Positions 33,437-41,249 of a stretch of DNA of 64,000 nucleotides are shown here, piece after piece. Position 1 is the stretch's first letter, and the number at the start of each line of letters is the position of its first letter. The position numbers and the translations under genes were made by a program. This DNA comes from Mesorhizobium atlanticum. GTDB lineage: Bacteria; Pseudomonadota; Alphaproteobacteria; Rhizobiales; Rhizobiaceae. The stretch spans positions 372,001 through 436,000 of the forward strand of contig NZ_QMBQ01000003.1 of the NCBI RefSeq assembly GCF_003289965.1. The letters are read 5' to 3'. The notes below the pieces were generated by a model. That model was not told the DNA's origin. It ran no database searches and worked only from the letters and a program-made list of their open reading frames with translations.

Positions 33437-34126
33437 ATGACTTTTTCTCACGATCCGGTCGAGGAGGTCGCGAGAGCGCTCGCGGCCAGTGGCCTTTTGC
33501 TTCGCGGCGGTTTCAGCTTGGGCGAGGATGAGGCGGCGCCAGCCGGACTTTCCGGCGCTCCGGCAAGATCGATACTGCTCATCGGGCAGGCCGGCCCGGC
33601 GCCCTGGCCGCATTTCCAGCGCTGGCGGGAACGGCAGGCGAGGGACATCGCCAATCCGCTCGACAGCTGGTCGCGCGAGGTGATCGGCGCGGTGGCGAAG
33701 GAATTCGGCGCCCGCGCCGTGTCGCCTTCGGATCGGCCCTATCTGCCGTTCCAGCAATGGGCGATGCGGGCGGAAGGGCTGAAGCCGTCGCCGCTCGGCA
33801 TCCTCATGCATCCGACCTACGGACTCTGGCATGCCTATCGCGGGGCGCTGCTGTTCGAGAACGGGCTTGGGCTCGCCGAACCTCACGCGGCGATTCATCT
33901 TTGCGACACATGTGTCGCAAAACCCTGCCTGAAATCCTGTCCGGTCGACGCCTATTCCGGGCAGGGCTTTGCCCATGAGATCTGTCTCGGGCATGTGCGC
34001 GGCCCGCACGGGGCGACCTGCAGAACAGCCGGCTGCCTCGACCGCAATGCCTGTCCGTACGGCACGAACTATCGCTATCCGGCTGACGTGCAGGCTTTCC
34101 ATATGGCGGCGTTCGCCGGCCTGTAG
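33437..34126 (+). CDS. Fe-S (4Fe-4S ferredoxin/QueG-like) protein
   Basis: A 229-residue protein. The C-terminal half has C156, C159, C164 and C168 (CDTCVAKPCLKSCP) and C183, C195, C200 and C206, suggesting one or two [4Fe-4S] clusters. The N-terminal half (RSILLIGQAG; WSREVIGAVAKEFGARAVSPSD; PFQQWAMRAEG) resembles the front of QueG-type epoxyqueuosine reductases but is shorter. Placed after MttB 1 it may deliver electrons to the RamA-like activase (inference). Its Fe-S coding segment contains a 22-bp palindrome at 33900. Confidence 0.7.
   Translation: MTFSHDPVEEVARALAASGLLLRGGFSLGEDEAAPAGLSGAPARSILLIGQAGPAPWPHFQRWRERQARDIANPLDSWSREVIGAVAKEFGARAVSPSDRPYLPFQQWAMRAEGLKPSPLGILMHPTYGLWHAYRGALLFENGLGLAEPHAAIHLCDTCVAKPCLKSCPVDAYSGQGFAHEICLGHVRGPHGATCRTAGCLDRNACPYGTNYRYPADVQAFHMAAFAGL
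33900..33921. other. 22-bp perfect palindrome inside the Fe-S gene
   Basis: TTTGCGACACA followed directly by its reverse complement. It encodes part of LCDTCVAK and carries the same TTTGCGAC/GTCGCAAA half-sites as the putative operators at 16975 and 31596. It may be an intragenic regulator site or a codon-composition accident; nothing distinguishes these yet. Confidence 0.4.
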
Positions 34127-34230
34127 GCATTCTTCTGAGCCGCACGGAAACTTGACCACCATTGAGATGTCGTGGCTTGCCCCGGCGGGCGGCGCGGATA
34201 TCTATCGCGTGGCAACAAGCGGAGCGCGCA

Positions 34231-34962
34231 ATGACGAAGCAGGATATTGAGATCAGGACCCAGGACGGCAAGGCGAAGGCTCGGCTGTTTCGTCCAGCCG
34301 CGCCGGCCAAGGTCGGAATCATCCTGTACATGGATATTTTCGGTCCGCGTCCGGCGCTCGACCAGATGGCAGAGCGCATCGCCGGGCTTGGCTACGCCGT
34401 GCTGGTGCCCGATCTCTTCTACCGCTATGCGCCCTATGGTCCGTTCGATCCCAAAACCGCCTTCGCCGATGAAAAGACCAAGGCCCTGCTGTTGATGTTG
34501 AGCGGCGGCACGACGCAGGGCATGACCATCCGCGACGGCGAGGCTTTCCTCGACGCGCTCGCCGCCGAAGGTGTGGATGGGCCGATCGGCGTCGTCGGCT
34601 ATTGCATGGGCGGCGCGCGGGCGCTCAACGCGGCCGCGGCCTATCCCGACCGCATTGCTGCCGCGGCAAGCTTCCACGGCGGCAACCTGGCCAGCGACGC
34701 GCCCGACAGTCCGCACCGCAAGGCGGCCTCGATCGAGGCCCGCGTCTATGTCGGCGTCGCCGGCATCGACCGCAGCTTCCCGCCTGAGCAGTCGGCCCGG
34801 CTGGCGGAGGCGTTGAGGGTGGCCGAGGTTGACCATACGATCGAGAACTATGTCGGGGTCGGCCACGGCTGGTGCGTGCCGGATCATAGCGTGTATGACG
34901 AGGCGGGGGCTGAGAGGCACTGGAAACGGCTGACGACGTTTTTTGCTGAAACACTGGGCTGA
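34231..34962 (+). CDS. Dienelactone hydrolase family protein
   Basis: A 243-residue alpha/beta hydrolase. The nucleophile elbow GYCMGG has Cys125, with D180 and H212 (GHGWC) completing the DLH triad. It hydrolyses dienelactone-like or other carboxylic ester substrates in the cytosol. ATG 34231 follows AGCGGAGCGCGCA. No sign that it belongs to the methyl-transfer system. Confidence 0.85.
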   Translation: MTKQDIEIRTQDGKAKARLFRPAAPAKVGIILYMDIFGPRPALDQMAERIAGLGYAVLVPDLFYRYAPYGPFDPKTAFADEKTKALLLMLSGGTTQGMTIRDGEAFLDALAAEGVDGPIGVVGYCMGGARALNAAAAYPDRIAAAASFHGGNLASDAPDSPHRKAASIEARVYVGVAGIDRSFPPEQSARLAEALRVAEVDHTIENYVGVGHGWCVPDHSVYDEAGAERHWKRLTTFFAETLG

Positions 34963-34974
34963 GCCGTCATCGCG

Positions 34975-35100
34975 GCGGCAGCGCCGCCCCCTCATCCGCC
35001 CTTCGGGCGTTCGTCGTTCGAAAAGCCAAGCAATTGGCTTTCGTCCGCTACGCGGACCACTTCTCACCTCCCCGTAGAACGGGGACAAGGAACGGGTGCC
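34975..35100. repeat. Hairpin-rich Mesorhizobium-type intergenic repeat
   Basis: Successive hairpins: CGCCCTTCGGGCG, AAAGCCAAGCAATTGGCTTT (34 bases further on), GTCCGCTACGCGGAC and CCCCGTAGAACGGGG. This pattern recurs between genes in rhizobial genomes. No reading frame. Confidence 0.6.
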
Positions 35101-35158
35101 GCAGAAAAATCTTTTCATCGCCCCAAGGATTGGTCATTAGCCTTCGTCCAACAGGCAA

Positions 35159-35722
35159 ATGACGGCGATGATGCTGGACGACAGCGAAGCCTCCGATGCC
35201 GACTTGATCGTGCGGGCGAGGGGCGGAGACAGGGGGGCTTTCGGCAAACTGGTCGAAAGGCACTATGGCTTCGTCTATCGCGCCGCCTATCGCTGGTGCG
35301 GCAGGAAGGCCGATGCCGAGGACATCGCCCAGGACGTCTGTGTGCGGCTCGGCCGCGCGATCCGCGACTATCAGGGCAGCGGCGCGTTCACGACATGGCT
35401 CTATTCCATGACGCTGAATGCTTCGCGCGACATGATGCGCAAGCGTGCCCGCGACACTGCCAAGTCCGATGCCTACGGCGCCTATGCGTCGATCGCGGGC
35501 GAAGCGCAGGCGGAGAGTGACGATCCCGCCGAAGTATTGTGGGCCGCGGTACGGATGCTGCCCGACAAGCAGCGCGACGCTGTGCTGCTCGTCTATGGCG
35601 AAGGTCTCAACCATGCGGCGGCGGCGGCGGTGATGGCGATCTCGGAGACGACGGTTTCCTGGCACATCCATGAAGCGAAGAAACGGCTGAAGGTGCTGAT
35701 GCGTTCAGCCGGGGAAGTGTGA
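35159..35722 (+). CDS. ECF-type RNA polymerase sigma factor
   Basis: A 187-residue sigma factor with region 2 (DLIVRARGGDRGAFGKLVERHYGFVYRAAYRW, quoted as GAFGKLVERHY, then DAEDIAQDVCVRLGRAI) and region 4 (LLVYGEGLNHAAAAAVMAISETTVSWHIHEAKKRL, quoted as MAISETTVSWHIHEAKK). The start is ATG 35159; ATG 35168 or 35171 is possible. It overlaps the next gene's region, so the VWA membrane protein is its probable partner and regulator. No obvious -35 AAC target is assigned. Confidence 0.87.
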   Translation: MTAMMLDDSEASDADLIVRARGGDRGAFGKLVERHYGFVYRAAYRWCGRKADAEDIAQDVCVRLGRAIRDYQGSGAFTTWLYSMTLNASRDMMRKRARDTAKSDAYGAYASIAGEAQAESDDPAEVLWAAVRMLPDKQRDAVLLVYGEGLNHAAAAAVMAISETTVSWHIHEAKKRLKVLMRSAGEV

Positions 35723-35724
35723 CC

Positions 35725-37902
35725 ATGGTCGACGACAACGAACTCGAAAGGCTGCGCGACATCGCGGTACCGGCACCGGACGTGGAAGCGAAGGCGCGCG
35801 CGCTGGCCGCCGCAATGCAGGCGTTCGACCTCGATGAAAAAAATTCGACGGCCCCCCAAGGAACGCCCGCAGGCCTTCGTCTCACGGAGCGAGCACAGAA
35901 GCTCTGGAGAGACATCATGCAACGGAAACTCATTGCCACGCCGGCCATCACCGCGCTGGTTGCGCTGCCTATCGCCGGCTATGCCGCTTTCGAGATGCTG
36001 AAGGAGCAGCCGCCGGTCATCGGCGGCAAAGGCACGGTCACCGAGACGGTGGCCGACAAGCCGGTTGCGCAAAAGCCTGTGCAGGAACAACCAGCGATCA
36101 ACGAGCCGCTGGCAGGAGCGCCCGCCAAGGAGAAGAAGACCGACGCCGACAGCGAAAGACGCGTTGAAGATGAGGCGAAGGTTGCGCCGACAGCGCAGCC
36201 GACCGCTGAACTGAGCCAATCAAACGACTTGGCAAGGCGCGAAGACGGGACGTTGAAAGATTACGCCAAGCAGGAACTGGCGCCAAAGGCAGTGCCTGCG
36301 ACGCCGCCGGCACCGGCAGAGGTTGACCAACTCGCTGCCGGTGGGCGCGCGAATACCCAGGCGCCGGCAACCGCGATGCAGTCTGCCCAGATGCCGGCTG
36401 GCGCGGTCGCCGCTTCCAAGCTGATGGTGCAGCCAGCGCCCATGCCGTCCGACCAGATGCAGCCGCGGGAGGAAAACCGCGACCGCATCGAGACCTTCAA
36501 GACCAACCCGGTCCATGAGACCGCGCAGGACCCTGTCTCGACCTTCTCGATCGATGTCGACACTGCCTCCTATTCCTTCGTGCGGCGCTCGCTGAAGGAA
36601 GGCAGCTTGCCTGATCCGGACACGGTCCGCGTCGAGGAGATGATCAACTACTTCCCCTATGACTGGAAGGGGCCGGATTCGGCGTCGACGCCGTTCAACT
36701 CGACCGTCACTGTCATGCCGACGCCGTGGAACGAGCACACCAAGCTCATGCATGTCGCGATCAAGGGTTTCGACGTGAAGCCGGCCGAGCAGCCCAAAGC
36801 CAACCTCGTCTTCCTGATCGATGTGTCGGGCTCGATGGACGAACCGGACAAGCTGCCGCTGCTCAAATCCGCGTTCCGCCTGCTGGTCAGCAAGCTCAAG
36901 GCCGACGACACCGTCTCGATCGTCACCTATGCCGGCAATGCAGGCACGGTACTGATGCCGACCAAGGCGGCGGAAAAGCAGAAGATCCTTGCGGCCATCG
37001 ACAATCTCGAGCCCGGCGGATCGACGGCGGGCGAGGAGGGCATTCGTGAAGCCTACAAGCTTGCGCAGCAATCCTTCGTCAAGGACGGCGTCAACCGCGT
37101 GATGCTTGCCACCGACGGCGACTTCAATGTCGGCCAGACCGATGACGAGGATCTCAAGCGGCTGATCGAGAGCGAGCGCAAGACCGGCGTGTTTCTGTCG
37201 GTATTCGGCTTCGGCCGCGGCAATCTGAACGACCAGATGATGCAGACCATCGCCCAGAACGGCAACGGCACGGCCGCCTATATCGACACTTTGGCCGAAG
37301 CCGAGAAGGTGCTGGTGGAGGATGCCTCCTCGACGCTGTTCACCATCGCCAAGGACGTCAAAATCCAGGTCGAGTTCAATCCGGCCAAGGTCTCCGAATA
37401 CCGTCTCGTCGGTTATGAGACCCGGGCCCTGAAACGCGAGGATTTCAACAATGATCGCGTCGATGCCGGTGATATCGGCTCCGGTCACTCCGTGACCGCG
37501 GTCTACGAAATCACGCCGAAAGGCAGCGGCGGCGAGCAGGTCGACCCGCTGCGCTACGGTCAGGCCAAGGTCGACAATGGCGGCGTCGCCAATGCCGACG
37601 AATATGCGTTCGTCAAGATCCGCTACAAGCTGCCGAACGAGAATGTCTCGAAGCTCATCACCACGCCGGTGACCGCCGCCAACGAGGTCTCGTCCTTCGA
37701 TACAGCCGGCGCCGACCAGCGTTTCTCGGTAGCCGTCGCGGCCTTCGGGCAGAAGCTGCGCGACGAGGATCAGACGGCGAATTTCGGCTATGACCGGATC
37801 GCCGAGATCGCCAATGCCGCGCGCGGCGCCGATCCGTTCGGCTACAGGGCGGAGTTCCTGTCGCTGGTGCGCCTGGCCTCGTCGCTGGACGGCAACAAAT
37901 AG
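35725..37902 (+). CDS. Membrane-anchored VWA protein with DUF3520 (YfbK-like)
   Basis: A 725-residue protein. A short N-terminal cytosolic segment (~1-65, LERLRDIAVPAPDVEAKARALAAAMQAF) is followed by one TM helix (~72-92). Then come a long Pro/Ala/Gln-rich linker, a 'von Willebrand factor' N-terminal domain (FSIDVDTASYSFVRRSL), a VWA domain with MIDAS VDVSGSMDEP, and a C-terminal DUF3520. ATG 35725 has GGGGAAG 8 bases before it. The cytosolic N-terminus beside an ECF sigma gene suggests it also serves as the anti-sigma factor (inference), with the VWA domain as periplasmic sensor. Confidence 0.82.
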   Translation: MVDDNELERLRDIAVPAPDVEAKARALAAAMQAFDLDEKNSTAPQGTPAGLRLTERAQKLWRDIMQRKLIATPAITALVALPIAGYAAFEMLKEQPPVIGGKGTVTETVADKPVAQKPVQEQPAINEPLAGAPAKEKKTDADSERRVEDEAKVAPTAQPTAELSQSNDLARREDGTLKDYAKQELAPKAVPATPPAPAEVDQLAAGGRANTQAPATAMQSAQMPAGAVAASKLMVQPAPMPSDQMQPREENRDRIETFKTNPVHETAQDPVSTFSIDVDTASYSFVRRSLKEGSLPDPDTVRVEEMINYFPYDWKGPDSASTPFNSTVTVMPTPWNEHTKLMHVAIKGFDVKPAEQPKANLVFLIDVSGSMDEPDKLPLLKSAFRLLVSKLKADDTVSIVTYAGNAGTVLMPTKAAEKQKILAAIDNLEPGGSTAGEEGIREAYKLAQQSFVKDGVNRVMLATDGDFNVGQTDDEDLKRLIESERKTGVFLSVFGFGRGNLNDQMMQTIAQNGNGTAAYIDTLAEAEKVLVEDASSTLFTIAKDVKIQVEFNPAKVSEYRLVGYETRALKREDFNNDRVDAGDIGSGHSVTAVYEITPKGSGGEQVDPLRYGQAKVDNGGVANADEYAFVKIRYKLPNENVSKLITTPVTAANEVSSFDTAGADQRFSVAVAAFGQKLRDEDQTANFGYDRIAEIANAARGADPFGYRAEFLSLVRLASSLDGNK

Positions 37903-37937
37903 GGCACTGCGAATTGAAGAAACGCCGGCGGGACGAG

Positions 37938-37970
37938 GCGCGTCGCGGTGCGACGCGCTTAGTCCTTTTT
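37938..37970 (+). terminator. Terminator after VWA gene
   Basis: GCGCGTCGC (37938-37946)/GCGACGCGC (37950-37958), 3-base loop, followed by TTAGTCCTTTTTT. Confidence 0.78.
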
Positions 37971-37972
37971 TG

Positions 37973-38021
37973 ATGCATGTCGTTACCCCAGAACCGCTGC
38001 ACACTTCTGGGCGACATGCAT
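37973..38021. repeat. Palindromic repeat ATGCATGTCG...CGACATGCAT
   Basis: Arms at 37973-37982 and 38012-38021, with inner CCCAGAA/TTCTGGG pairing. Same family as 25245-25293. It lies directly after the terminator. Confidence 0.7.
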
Positions 38022-38126
38022 TGTCCCGCCGGCCTTTTGTCGATCATTAAATTGCGCGGCTTTTCCGGAACCTCGTCGCAATTAACTTTTGTTAGTTCGT
38101 GCTCATGGAATTTTGGGGGACCAGCA

Positions 38127-38399
38127 GTGCATATCACGACAATCGGCAATGCGAACACCACGGCGGCCAATGCGCCGGTGCGGGGATCGTCGGAGGCTTC
38201 GGCTGAATCGGCGCGCATCCGAAACGATGTCGATGCCGCCCGCAACACAGCGCTCTCGGCACTCAACAACGACCGGTTTCGCGTGATGCTGGAGCAGATC
38301 ACCGATCCAGGCGCGTCGGGTGCGCTGGCGACGATGAATTCCGAGAACGTCGTCGATTTCAATACGGCGCTGTCGCGCTACGCCGAAAACAGCAAATAA
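38127..38399 (+). CDS. Small 90-residue protein, unknown
   Basis: Starts at GTG 38127 with GGGGGA six bases before it; the longer open frame upstream runs through the repeat and is not credible. The sequence is hydrophilic and mostly helical (SEASAESARIRNDVDAARNT; SALNNDRFRVMLEQ), with no TM segment or Cys. Small alphaproteobacterial proteins with this look have no known job. Convergent with the homocysteine methyltransferase 9 bases on. Confidence 0.55.
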   Translation: MHITTIGNANTTAANAPVRGSSEASAESARIRNDVDAARNTALSALNNDRFRVMLEQITDPGASGALATMNSENVVDFNTALSRYAENSK

Positions 38400-38408
38400 G
38401 CAGGCCCG

Positions 38409-39431
38409 TCAGGCGCGGCTGCGCCTGCGTTCCCGCCTGCCTTCGCCGGCTTCACCAGCGCTTGCCATCTTGTTGCGCATCGGGCCGATGCGCTCGATGA
38501 TCGTCGCCACGGTCGGGCGCTCCGCCTTGGTGTGCGCGTCGAGCGCCTTGCGCATGGCGGTGAGGTGGGCGAAGGAGGTGCCGCAGCAGCCGCCCACGAT
38601 CTTCGCGCCGGCATCGACCGCCAGCCGCACATAATCGGACATCAGCTCCGGCGTGCCGGAATAATGGATCTCGCTGCCGCGGAATTCCGGAATGCCGCAA
38701 TTGCCCTTGACGATCACCGTCGCCTCCGGCTTCGCCTCGGTCATGTCGAGCAGCGAAGCGAGGATATCGGAAGCGCCGACGCCGCAATTGGCGCCGACAC
38801 CGAGCGGAGCCTGCGACAGCCCGTCGGCGACGGCGTGGATGTCCTTCGGCAGCAGGCCCATCATGGTGCGGCCTGCGGTGTCGAAGGAACCGGTATAGGT
38901 ATAGGGCAGGCCGACGCGGATGGCGGCTTCGGCCGCGGCGCGGATCTCGTCGGGCGCCGACATGGTCTCGATCCAGGCGACTTCGGCGCCGCCGGCCTTG
39001 AGGCCTTCAATCTGCTCGGCAAAGGCATCGACGGCGTCGTCATAGGTCAGGGCGCCGAGCGGCACCAGCAGCTCGCCGGTCGGGCCGACGGAGCCGGCGA
39101 CGATCACCTTGCGGCCGGCCTTGTCGGCGACGGAACGGGCGATCTCGGCGGCGCGTTTGTTCAGCTCGTGCACGCGCTCCTGCGCATGATGCAGCTTGAG
39201 CCGGTGGCGGGTACCGCCGAAAGAGTTGGTCAGGATGATGTCGGCGCCGGCATCGACGAAGTTCTGATGCAGGCTGGCAATGGTTTCGGGCGCCGTCTCG
39301 TTGAGGAGTTCGGGCGCCTCGCCGGCTGGCAGGCCCATGGCGAACAGATTGGTGCCGGTGGCGCCGTCGGCCAGAAGCACACCCTTTTCGGCCAGCAGTG
39401 CGTGAATGGGGTTGGTCGCGGTCATGGCCAT
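38409..39431 (-). CDS. Homocysteine S-methyltransferase (BmtC/betaine-homocysteine type)
   Basis: A 340-residue TIM-barrel enzyme. The zinc-binding cysteines are C216 (GANCGVG) and C282/C283 (GGCCGTSF), and the N-terminal LLADGATGTNL is typical. It transfers a methyl group from a methylated donor or corrinoid to homocysteine to make methionine. It starts at MAMTATNP (39431) or MTATNP (39425). The C-terminal ~20 residues are an Arg-rich tail (GEGRRERRRSRA), like those on RamA and MtgA. A 22-bp palindrome lies 28 bases upstream of the start. Confidence 0.83.
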   Translation of the reverse strand: MAMTATNPIHALLAEKGVLLADGATGTNLFAMGLPAGEAPELLNETAPETIASLHQNFVDAGADIILTNSFGGTRHRLKLHHAQERVHELNKRAAEIARSVADKAGRKVIVAGSVGPTGELLVPLGALTYDDAVDAFAEQIEGLKAGGAEVAWIETMSAPDEIRAAAEAAIRVGLPYTYTGSFDTAGRTMMGLLPKDIHAVADGLSQAPLGVGANCGVGASDILASLLDMTEAKPEATVIVKGNCGIPEFRGSEIHYSGTPELMSDYVRLAVDAGAKIVGGCCGTSFAHLTAMRKALDAHTKAERPTVATIIERIGPMRNKMASAGEAGEGRRERRRSRA

Positions 39432-39458
39432 AACTTTCGTATTTGGAATTCAAATAAC

Positions 39459-39480
39459 GATATAAAGAAGTCTTTATGTC
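39459..39480. promoter_or_regulatory. Operator palindrome GATATAAAGA-AG-TCTTTATGTC
   Basis: Identical to the site at 25168-25189 except one position in the right arm and the spacer. It lies 28 bases upstream of the homocysteine methyltransferase, so both genes probably share a regulator. Confidence 0.6.
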
Positions 39481-39509
39481 CAGTCAACGAGCTTGCGGCC
39501 GCAAAGGCC

Positions 39510-40112
39510 TTACGCGGCCGAGGTGATCTCGACCTCGATCTCGGTGCAGGCATCGCCATTGGTCGGGTGGTGATCGACCGAGCAGGCGGTGACGACAAGC
39601 AGGAGGTCCTGTTCGGCGCGCAACCTCACGTAACCGCCCGGCGGATTGACGGAAGCCTCGACCACCAAGGTTCCGTCCGGCTGCGGCAAGGAGTTCTGGA
39701 ACAGGTCGACCGGATCGGGCGCGAAGGGGAGGTCGATGCCTTCCGCGCCGAGCGCCTTCATCAGATTGTCGCGGCAGTTCGGGTGGTTCGGCAGGCCGGC
39801 GCGTTCGTAGAGCGCGCTGTCGCAGGCCGGGTAGAGCATGTCATGCGGCCCGGGCGAGGCGTCCTCGACCAGCGTCAGCATGATCTTGCCGGCGGCGCTG
39901 TAGAAATGGTCGCCAGGTTTCGGGAACAGCCGCTCGGTAATGTCGCGGGTCTGCGACGTGCTCAGCCAGTCGAGCCGGCCTTCGGTCGAGAAGGCCCAGA
40001 GGTCGGACACCTGCTTGCCCTTGGGATCGATGATGCGGATCAGATCGCCGCGCCTGACGCGTATGGAACGGCCCGATTGAGGAGGAACAACGATATGACG
40101 CAGTTGTTGCAT
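39510..40112 (-). CDS. DUF1989 (urea carboxylase-associated-type) protein
   Basis: A 200-residue protein: VVPPQSGRSIRVRRGDLIRIID, KQVSDLWAF, LYPACDSALYERAGLP..HPNCRDNL and SVNPPGGYVRLRAEQDL (each partial) match the DUF1989 family, some members of which sit with urea carboxylase or aminomethyltransferase genes. The putative metal-binding Cys/His (C117 region, HPNC) is intact. It could act on N-containing C1 intermediates; function unknown. It lies upstream of and in the same direction as the homocysteine methyltransferase, separated by the palindrome, so it is not co-transcribed without an internal promoter. Confidence 0.72.
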   Translation of the reverse strand: MQQLRHIVVPPQSGRSIRVRRGDLIRIIDPKGKQVSDLWAFSTEGRLDWLSTSQTRDITERLFPKPGDHFYSAAGKIMLTLVEDASPGPHDMLYPACDSALYERAGLPNHPNCRDNLMKALGAEGIDLPFAPDPVDLFQNSLPQPDGTLVVEASVNPPGGYVRLRAEQDLLLVVTACSVDHHPTNGDACTEIEVEITSAA

Positions 40113-40163
40113 GGGTTTCCCTGAAGCGGTGAGCCGCGGCCAGAATGATATTGATGCCTGCGC

Positions 40164-41024
40164 TCAGCCAGAGCCTGACGGGAAGGACATTGAAGCCAGC
40201 TTCTGCGCGAAGCTCGCCGCCTCATGCGCGTTGATGTCGGCGGCACGGATCAGATTGTCGAAATGGCTGGTGAGCGTGCGGATCGGCTGGGTCGCGTTCA
40301 ACACCAGATACATGTCACCGACATAGATGGCAGCGCGGTAGGGGCCGAAGATCGTATAAGGGATCGAATAGCGCATGCGTCCGTCATAGAGGAACAGGCG
40401 GAAGGTCGGGTAAAGGTCGTCGAGGAGTGCTGCCATGTGCAGCAACTGGGCGCGGCGGTCGGCTTCGGGAAAGCGATCCCAGACGCCGAGGCCGCGCGCG
40501 AAGATCTCCAGCGTGTGGCGCGGCATGCAGACCTCCATGTCGGTCTCCGGCCGCCGGTTGTAGTCGATGCGGTACTGCGTTTCGCCGGCCTGCGCCTCAC
40601 GGCTCTTGTTGGTTATTCCGGCCTCATATTCGACCAGCGCCTCGGTGCGCAAAAGGTCAGGGATGCCTGCCGGCACGTAACGGATTTTCGTGCCTGCCGC
40701 CTCGGCATGCCACTTGGCGAGCAACGTGCGGTCGAAACCGTCCGGCGCCTCCTCGATCTCGAGGCTCTCTCTGATTTCGCCGGTGACCCCCTCGTCCTGG
40801 GAGAGGCCCAGCAGCCAGTCGAGCGACACTTTGAACTCGGCCGCGATGTTGAGAAGCGTCTCGGCACGGGGCAGGCGGGTCGAGGCGCCTGACAGGAGCT
40901 GCGACAACGCCGAGCGATCGATGCCGACGGTGGCTGCGAAGGCCGACTGGTTAAGATCGGATCGTGTCAAGAGCATTTTCAACCGTTCCCGGAAGAGGGT
41001 CGACAGGTCGCGCTTGTCCATCAC
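40164..41024 (-). CDS. XRE-family regulator with C-terminal sensor domain
   Basis: A 286-residue protein. The N-terminal HTH (~17-72: SDLNQSAFAATVGIDRSALSQLLSG) is a Cro/CI domain. The C-terminal ~200 residues (CMPRHTLEIFARGLGVWDRFPEAD; LFLYDGRMRYSIPYTIFGPYRAAIYVG, quoted in parts) form an unrecognised ligand-like domain. Start 41024 or ATG 41021. Divergent from the desaturase at 41250. The perfect palindrome TCCTGACA-N6-TGTCAGGA at 41187 sits between them and is its likely site. Confidence 0.78.
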   Translation of the reverse strand: MMDKRDLSTLFRERLKMLLTRSDLNQSAFAATVGIDRSALSQLLSGASTRLPRAETLLNIAAEFKVSLDWLLGLSQDEGVTGEIRESLEIEEAPDGFDRTLLAKWHAEAAGTKIRYVPAGIPDLLRTEALVEYEAGITNKSREAQAGETQYRIDYNRRPETDMEVCMPRHTLEIFARGLGVWDRFPEADRRAQLLHMAALLDDLYPTFRLFLYDGRMRYSIPYTIFGPYRAAIYVGDMYLVLNATQPIRTLTSHFDNLIRAADINAHEAASFAQKLASMSFPSGSG

Positions 41025-41186
41025 GCTGCTCCCGCTTTGGAGAGGAAAAATTTGCGCCGGGACCGTATTGAACGTGGCTCAGGCGGAAATGAATCCCCAT
41101 ATTTGTTTACAATGTATAACATATGCGGCTGAAAATGCGCACTCGCAACAGTTTGTGCGCATTGTCGCGTTGATGTCACGGTAGGC

Positions 41187-41208
41187 TCCTGACACAATGC
41201 TGTCAGGA
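41187..41208. promoter_or_regulatory. Operator palindrome TCCTGACA-CAATGC-TGTCAGGA
   Basis: Perfect 8-bp arms 42 bases upstream of the desaturase start and 163 bases from the XRE gene start. The rest of the 225-base divergent gap is AT-rich (TTTGTTTACAATGTATAAC near 41103-41121). Confidence 0.55.
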
Positions 41209-41249
41209 ATCGAGGGGGTTCCGGCGACTGAAAGGCAGTGGTCGATAGC

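Noticed and set aside
36220..38004. 594-residue minus-strand frame opposite the VWA gene
   Set aside because: Antisense shadow; also runs into the terminator and repeat.
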